Shown here: positions 58,209 to 64,000 of the stretch, in pieces
How positions within the stretch are numbered: the first letter of the stretch is position 1
How the letters are laid out: every line of letters starts with the position of its first letter
Source: Hydrangea macrophylla
Lineage: Eukaryota > Streptophyta > Magnoliopsida > Cornales > Hydrangeaceae
Direction: 5' to 3'
Length of the DNA: 64,000 nt
Assembly (NCBI GenBank): GCA_033977485.1
Contig: CM066994.1
Coordinates: 27,434,681 to 27,498,680 of the forward strand
Notes under the pieces: generated by a model
What the model saw: the letters and a program-made list of their open reading frames with translations, nothing else
Told to the model about the DNA's origin: nothing
Database searches by the model: none
Position numbers and translations under genes: made by a program

Positions 58209-60641
58209 ACCTTGTGGAAGTTCAACAAGCTCCCACACTTCATTGCGATCCATGGACAGCATCTCTTCATGCATGGCTTCAAGCCATTTAGCCGACTGGG
58301 GACTAGACATGGCTTGTGGATAAGAGATTGGGTCGACGAGATGATCTACATCAAAGTCAGTCTCAAGAGAGTAAGTAATATAATCATCAGGTAGAGCTGA
58401 CCTCTTTTCTCTAGTAGATCTCCTCAAGGGAGGCACATCTACATGAACAACATCTTCAACAATCTGATCAACATGTGGTTGCTCATTATCAGCATGATCA
58501 CGTGCAACTGGCTCAACAGGGATTGGAATTGGAACAACAGGTTCAGGCTGAGTTGGTTGCACTTCTTTGTCAAGAACAATAGGAATTGGAACGATAACCT
58601 GTTCTTCTTGTATGGAAACTCTCTTGGCAGGAGGACCCTCATGGTCACCTGTGAAATTCTCCAAGAACTTGGCATGCCCTGATTCAACAATTTTAGTACC
58701 ACGAGAAGGACAATAAAACCTATAACCTTTGGACCTATCAACATAGCCAATGAAAAAATAAGAGGTGATTTTGGGATCAAGTTTCTTTTCATTTGGGTTA
58801 TAGATTTTCACTTCAGTTGGACAACCCCAAACATAGAAATGATTCAAGGATGGTTTGCGTCCAGTCCACAATTCAAAAGGGGTTTTAGACACTGCCTTAC
58901 TGGGAACACGATTAAGGATGTAAAGAGCACATTTCAAAGCCTCACTCCACAACGAAATAGGAAGATTTGCCCTACACATCATACTCCTAACCATATCTTT
59001 CAGGGTACGATTTCGCCTTTCAGCAACACCGTTTTGTTCAGGGGTACCTGGCATGGTATATTGAGCAACAATACCACATTCTTCCAGGAATTTAGCGAAA
59101 GGACCCTTATGTTGGCCAGTCTGATCGTACTTTCCATAGTATTCACCCCCACGATCAGACCTTACAACTTTAATGGTTTTGCTCAATTGGATCTCTACCT
59201 CAGCTTTGAAAATTTTGAATTTTTCAAGTGCAGTGGATTTATCATTTATGAGATAAAGATAACCATAACGCGAGAAATCATCAATGAATGTAATGAAGTA
59301 TTTGTTACCACATATGGTGGTATCTAAAGGACCACTGATATCAGTGTGAATGATCTCAAGGAGTTCAGAACTACGAGTTGACCCTAATTTTCTGGTTTTG
59401 GTCATTTTGCCTTTAGCACGATCTATGCAAATTTTTGGGGCATTAGAATCAAGTGAAGGAAGAATATTTTCCTTGATTAAACGATTAATGCGTTTTTTAG
59501 AAATATGACCTAGACGCCTATGCCAAAGATCATACGAAGTATCTCGACTTAACACTCTTTTCTTGTTAGAAGAAGAAACAATCAAAGACTCATTATTGTG
59601 TAATACATTCAAACAATATAACCCATTGGAAAGAGAACCATTACCAACAACAAGAGAATTAAAGATCAACTCAAATTTTCCATTACCAAAAGAGAAAGAA
59701 TAACCACGTTTATCTAAACTAAAAATAGAGATCAAATTACGTCTCATGGACGGTACATAGAAAACTTTATCTAGAACAAGAATAGAATTGAGTTCTAAAG
59801 GTAAAGAAACTGATCCTATCATCTCCATATCAACCTTTACTCCATTCCCGACAAAAAGGTAAGCTTCCACTTTATTTGGTTTCCGTTTGCTTCTGAATCC
59901 CTGCAAAGAATTGCAAACATGAATAGATGAACCACTATCAAGCCACCATGAATTAATAGGAACATCTATCAAGTTGGATTCAAAACAAACAGAGACCAAA
60001 GCATTACCTTTATTCTTATCACCCTCTATCTTGGCCAACCATCTCTTATATTTATGGCAATCTTTCTTCCAGTGTCCCTTTTTGTGACAGAACTTGCACT
60101 CATTCTTACCAATTTTAGGCTTAGGATCTCCGAGTTGGTTGGACTTATGGTAGTCATGCTGATTCTGGGTTTTGTTGGAGTGAAATTTTGACTGGAAGGA
60201 TGATCCCTTATGGGGTTTAGAAGGAGTGACGAGATTTGCAACATGACCAGACTCATTACGAAGCCTTTGCTCTTCATGAGAGCAGACAGAAATAAGCTCA
60301 TTTATATCCCATTTATCTTTAAGTATAGTGTAGGTGGTCTTGAGCTGATTAAAAGAAGGAGGGAGAGAACTCAGAATTTGGTGAACCACAAAAGTGTCAG
60401 GCAGAGGGACATCAAGGGTTTTCAATTTGTTCGCAAGATTGGACATGGAAAGAATGAATTCTCTAATTTTCCCATCACCCTCGTATTTCATGTTGCTAAA
60501 TTTTTGCATAAGGTCACCGGTCTCGGCTTTATCAGAATCCTTAAATTTGGCAGTGATATTTGCAAGAAAGATTTTGGCATTTTCAGATTCAGGAATGGCA
60601 CCCAAGAGATTTGGTGAAATACACTTTTTTATGATCATGAG
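58209..60641 (-). pseudogene. Copia D gag-integrase-RT start
   Basis: Open on the minus strand from the E insertion point to the C insertion point. Gag is UBN2 type (..NLANKLKTLDVPLPD..), followed by zinc knuckle CKFCHKKGHWKKDC and protease WWLDSGSSIHVCNS. The pre-integrase zinc region LWHRRLGHI has KICIDRAKGK, so one expected Cys is Arg. The integrase core has IHTDISGP, FIDDFSRYG and PEQNGVAERRNRT. The GKR-like C-terminal region and the start of RT follow (MDRNEVWELVELPQG). No stop occurs over about 810 codons, so it was functional until fairly recently. Confidence 0.92.
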
Positions 60642-61587
60642 TGTAATAACCTGCATTTTCCTGCATGATCATAATTAAAATTTATTTTCATTATCATTTG
60701 CATTATCATATTTAAAATTTAATATATATTGTCTGTTTATATGTTAATTTCGATTCTTATGTGAAAAGTTTAATTCTTGACTAATTGAAATTACTTTTAG
60801 GGTCAAAATGCAATTTTCATAAAAACTTGCAATACCTGTGTTAAAATTCAAAACTATATTTCAAAACGGTGGAATTATTTCTTTTAAACTCAAACTGTAT
60901 TTTTATAAAATCAGAAAACTATTTCTAACGTTAAAATGAATTCTCTGTATTTTTGTGATAAACACCGTGTCACGAAAATACCAGTTTAGGTTTAAAACTG
61001 TCCGCGCAATGTTAAACTTCCATAGAATTTTGGGAGTAACTGATTGGACAAATTTCTTTATACTCAATTATTATTGCTGAAGTTTTCCCTTAGGACTTGT
61101 TTGGCAAATGCTTGTAGTATGTGTGTTGTCCTAATGCCATAAGCTTGATTCCCAAACACACCTTGACCCACACCAACTCCACCTACCCTTTCAATTATCA
61201 ATGGAGCATTATGAATTGTAGTGTATATTTACACATCATTTCTGCACATTCCTTGTATTAAATGGAGGATAGTGGTTCATGAGTGGGAAGTTAGGCCAAT
61301 GTTTCTAAGTGGGAGTTTGATTATTTATACACCCAACCACACTACACATTCTGCACTTCCATCACAACACATTTCAGAATTCACAGAGAGTTTAGAGAGT
61401 GCAGAGAGTTCTTCAATTTCGTAGAGAGAGAGAAGAGCTCAATCCTCCATAGCCAAAGCTTGGAATTCGGGAATTTCGTAATTGTATTTCTGTCTCAACA
61501 ATTTCTTCAATCTATATCACGGTGAGTATTACTAACTCACTCCAAATGTAACTCATTCCTTATTTACTGATTTAGGTAGTTAATTTT

Positions 61588-61960
61588 AACAGTAGCAGAA
61601 TTTTGTTTTCAGATTTTTGTTAGGAAAACGAATGAAATTTAAGGTTCTGCCCGCGTTGTCCCAAGTAAAACTCGATTCTGCACACTTTTCGTCTAATGCA
61701 ATTTTCTCAGATTTTGCACCGTTTGGGCAGAAAATGAGGATTACAGTAGCAGAAAAAGTATATTAGAAATTCAATCTAATATTTTCTCTTTTAAATTTTA
61801 ACAGTAGCAGAATTTTGTTTTCAGATTTTTGTTAGGAAAACGAATGAAATTTAAGGTTCTGCCCGCGTTGTCCCAAGCAAAACTCGATTCTGCACACTTT
61901 TCGTCAAATGCAATTTTCTCAGATTCTGCACCGTTTGGACAGAAAACGAGGATTTCAGTA
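61588..61960. repeat. 212-bp tandem duplication inside solo LTR E
   Basis: The stretch beginning AACAGTAGCAGAATTTTG at 61588 recurs at 61800, with few differences (for example CCCAAGTAAAA against CCCAAGCAAAA). Confidence 0.9.
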
Positions 61961-62185
61961 GCAGTTTTTAGAATGCTATTAGTTATGTTTAAAATGATTA
62001 AGGCAATGAATTACGAATTTTCAATCCCCGTACGCGTATTATTTCTTTAATTCTGTGAATTCCTTTATGTTTAAAGTTTGATGACATTCATGTGGAGTCA
62101 GTTGTACATGCATGGTGAGTGTTGGTAGTGTGTAAAAGAGTAATGATAGTGTGGAAAAGAGTAATGATTGTGTGGAAAGAGTATG

Positions 62186-62585
62186 AGTTTGAGTTGTGGT
62201 TGTGGTTGTGGTTGTGGTTGTAATTGTGGCTGTGGTTATGGTTGTGGTTGTGGATGTGATTGTGGTTGGAGTTGAAAAAGAGGATGAGGGTGTCTTTGAA
62301 ATGCGAAGGTGGCAAAAATGGACACTCCCTGACGCCCATGGAAGCGTTAAAGTGTGTGAAGCCGAACTTGGACACTCACTGGCACCCATGGAAGTGCTAA
62401 AGTGTGGCCTATAGACACTCCCTGAATGACTCGAGTCTGGATACCTGTGTGGGGGTTGCCCCGGTATTTGCATGGCGGTTAGGGTATTCAAAGTGTGAGG
62501 CATTGGACACTCCCTGGTACCCCGGACCAAAGTGTGAGGCAAACTGGACACTCCCTGGCGTCCCGTTGCTAAAGTGTGGCTATCT
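62186..62585. repeat. TGTGGT minisatellite and GGACACTCCCTGG repeats in LTR E
   Basis: An imperfect GTTGTG hexamer tract (62186-62272) is followed by about five interspersed GGACACTCCCTGG/AAAGTGTG pairs (62316-62578). Confidence 0.8.
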
Positions 62586-63253
62586 TAGTATTTCAAAGAT
62601 ACCAGGAGTAGGATAGAGGGTTGTTGGGTTTTGTCGAGAGAAAAGAGTCGGTTAGATGAGATGGTGCATTGTTCTCATACACGGTCACATATGTGTGAAT
62701 TTATCTTTTAATTATTGTTGTGGTTGTTTTTCTAACAAGCTCTTTATCATAAATATAAACTTGTGGTATTTAAATGGAAATGGGAAAAAGGTAAATGGGC
62801 ATGTTTTTACATTCAAAGCTATGTTTTTAATACTCACCAGCTTCTTGAAGCTGACGGCGTTGATGCGTCCTGGACATTCGTGTCTAGGCTTTGCAGGTTA
62901 TAATCAAGAAGAACCGTATGACTATGCTAATTAAGATCTGTTGCTGAGAAGAGATGTTACCCTTATATGCTTTATGTTTATGTGTTATGATCTGGTTTGT
63001 AATAAGGATGACTGTAATAGACTTTAAGTTATTGTTTTATTTCAAGGCGGTCTGTGCCTTAGTAAACCCTGTACTATAGGATGTAATAAGTTAGAAAATT
63101 TTTATAAGCCCAGGTTGCCCTACTCTGATTAATGGTTTTATGATGTTCGACGTTTTGGGACAGAATCGATCCTTCAAACTGTCGCGACCTACGGGTCCAT
63201 AAAGGAAATTAAACGCTTTCCATATTTATGCTACGTCGGGGCGTGACAATGAG

Positions 63254-63405
63254 AGACAAGCGATTTGCTCTCTCTCACTTTGCAAAATAGGCTTTTTCAG
63301 TGGCATTAGCATTAGCAGCGGGTTGGACAGGGGCATCAAACAAAATGGCTATGTCTAAACAACGCCCACGGTACTCTATACAACGCTCTAATTGACTTTA
63401 TTATA
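63254..63405 (-). pseudogene. Copia D gag, N-terminal side remnant
   Basis: On the minus strand it reads ..LDIAILFDAPVQPAANANA.., TEKAYFAK, then TGA where Trp is expected, then ERANRLS leading into the 60641 segment. Upstream of about 63405 the frame hits TAA and similarity is lost. Confidence 0.7.
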
Positions 63406-63532
63406 TTTCTTTCATTCTCGCAACTACTGGTGCTACTTGCATTTACCAATAACACATGGGGAAATATATTATATGAGAGGAATAAACAGTTCAAAAGCAT
63501 GACGAATATACAATTTGATAGGTTTAAAAATA

Positions 63533-63718
63533 GAGTAATGCTAGGCACACTTTGAAATCCATACTAAATTTGACACTCAATTTTAAATGCATGTACTATG
63601 TGTTGTATAAGTGGTGTACAGAAAAGTGTAAAAAAAATTCACACAACACAGGATACATGTATTTAAAGCACAAGATGTCAAATTGAGTGTAGATTTCAAA
63701 GTGTACCTAGCATTACGC
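63533..63718. mobile_element. Mutator-like MITE, 186 bp, perfect 9-bp TSD
   Basis: Ends GAGTAATGCTAGGCACACTT and (reverse complement) GCGTAATGCTAGGTACACTT are TIRs of 27 bp with two mismatches. TTAAAAATA flanks it at 63524-63532 and 63719-63727. It is the same family and same length as 16170-16355. Confidence 0.85.
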
Positions 63719-63727
63719 TTAAAAATA

Positions 63728-64000
63728 CACCCATCCCACAATCAACTGCTCACCCCCAAGAGCATCATACCAGGATTCCTCGTGGTAATATATCAAGAGT
63801 CACCTCACCTCACCTCACCTTTTACCAAGCCACTCATGACTTTTTTGATTTTTGGACTACTTGCTCTTAGCAGGTGCTCCTTACTCATATACCCATCAGT
63901 TTTAAGGTATTTAACTTACACACTTCTACCAATACATATAACAGAAATTCATGGATTCCAACTGAAACACAGTATAATTCCTAAAGAGTACAAAGATGGA
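63728..64000. other. Spacer, nothing recognised
   Basis: A short CACCT pentamer repeat (about 63800-63820) is the only feature. Confidence 0.4.

Larger units (their letters stand above)
60642..63248 (+). mobile_element. Gypsy-type solo LTR E
   Basis: It starts TGTAATAACCTGCAT and ends GGGGCGTGACA. ATGAG lies at 60637-60641 and 63249-63253, a perfect 5-bp duplication. There is no internal region, so it is a solo LTR (2607 bp) left by LTR-LTR recombination. The GTGACA end resembles gypsy A and B. It interrupts the gag of copia D. Confidence 0.88.
46942..63405 (-). mobile_element. Ty1/copia element D, split by two later insertions
   Basis: Minus-strand copia element with order gag-PR-IN-RT-RNaseH. 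Pieces: 46942-49506 (3' LTR, 3' leader, RNase H and part of RT), 58209-60641 (gag to RT start) and 63249 to about 63405 (more of gag). Copia C separates the first two and solo LTR E the last two. Reading across C restores WELVELPQG joined to FKTVGCKWVF; across E it restores ERANRLS joined to LMIIKKCIS. The 5' LTR and gag start are not found, so the right end is truncated. Confidence 0.88.

Noticed and set aside
62039..62551. 170-codon minus-strand Thr/Asn-rich frame
   Set aside because: Arises from the GTTGTG tract in solo LTR E.

Overview
The window is nuclear DNA of a flowering plant. The evidence is a WRKY gene with GT-AG introns, plant-type LTR retrotransposons primed by initiator-Met tRNA, CACTA, hAT, Mutator-like and Stowaway elements, a Helitron, tRNA-derived SINEs and L1-type LINE remnants. 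The species cannot be named from sequence alone. There is no tRNA or rRNA gene, no CRISPR array and nothing prokaryotic. Only one host gene is supported; nearly everything else is transposon, much of it nested.

Layout. 1-6300: AT-rich spacer with MITEs and one CACTA terminus (1901). 6345-11031: a minus-strand group IIb WRKY transcription factor gene (WRKY6/31/42 type) in five exons. Its introns hold MITEs and microsatellites, and its conserved N-terminus looks broken. 11.5-18.4 kb: a dense MITE cluster in the 5' flank of that gene, with nested Mutator-like, hAT and Stowaway elements, two SINEs, two adjacent hAT elements and a Helitron. Most of the TIR elements can be delimited by target-site duplications (TSDs).

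18673-42620: a single CACTA element of about 24 kb, with matching termini and a CCA/CCA TSD. It carries a fragment of a copper chaperone for superoxide dismutase (CCS) gene and no visible transposase. It was enlarged by two related Ty3/gypsy elements: gypsy A (20367-29743, old and decayed) and gypsy B (32643-41703, TSD GTCGA, far better preserved). 42.6-46.9 kb: a LINE 3' end with a 13-bp TSD, a second 5'-truncated LINE with an RNase H domain, and spacer.

46.9-63.4 kb: a minus-strand Ty1/copia element (D) split twice. A plus-strand copia element (C, 49507-58208, TSD ACCTT) sits in its RT domain, and a gypsy-type solo LTR (E, 60642-63248, TSD ATGAG) sits in its gag. C is the youngest insertion: I saw three differences between its 1496-bp LTRs. 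Its gag-pol is one frame broken only by four stop codons.

Most unusual signals: (1) the LTRs of three elements from two superfamilies carry arrays of short perfect palindromes built on TCGA; (2) the CACTA element captured a CCS exon; (3) a set of 170-220 bp MITEs with GAGTAATGCT-like ends and 9-bp TSDs; (4) the eroded 5' end of the WRKY gene, which may now act as an upstream ORF.
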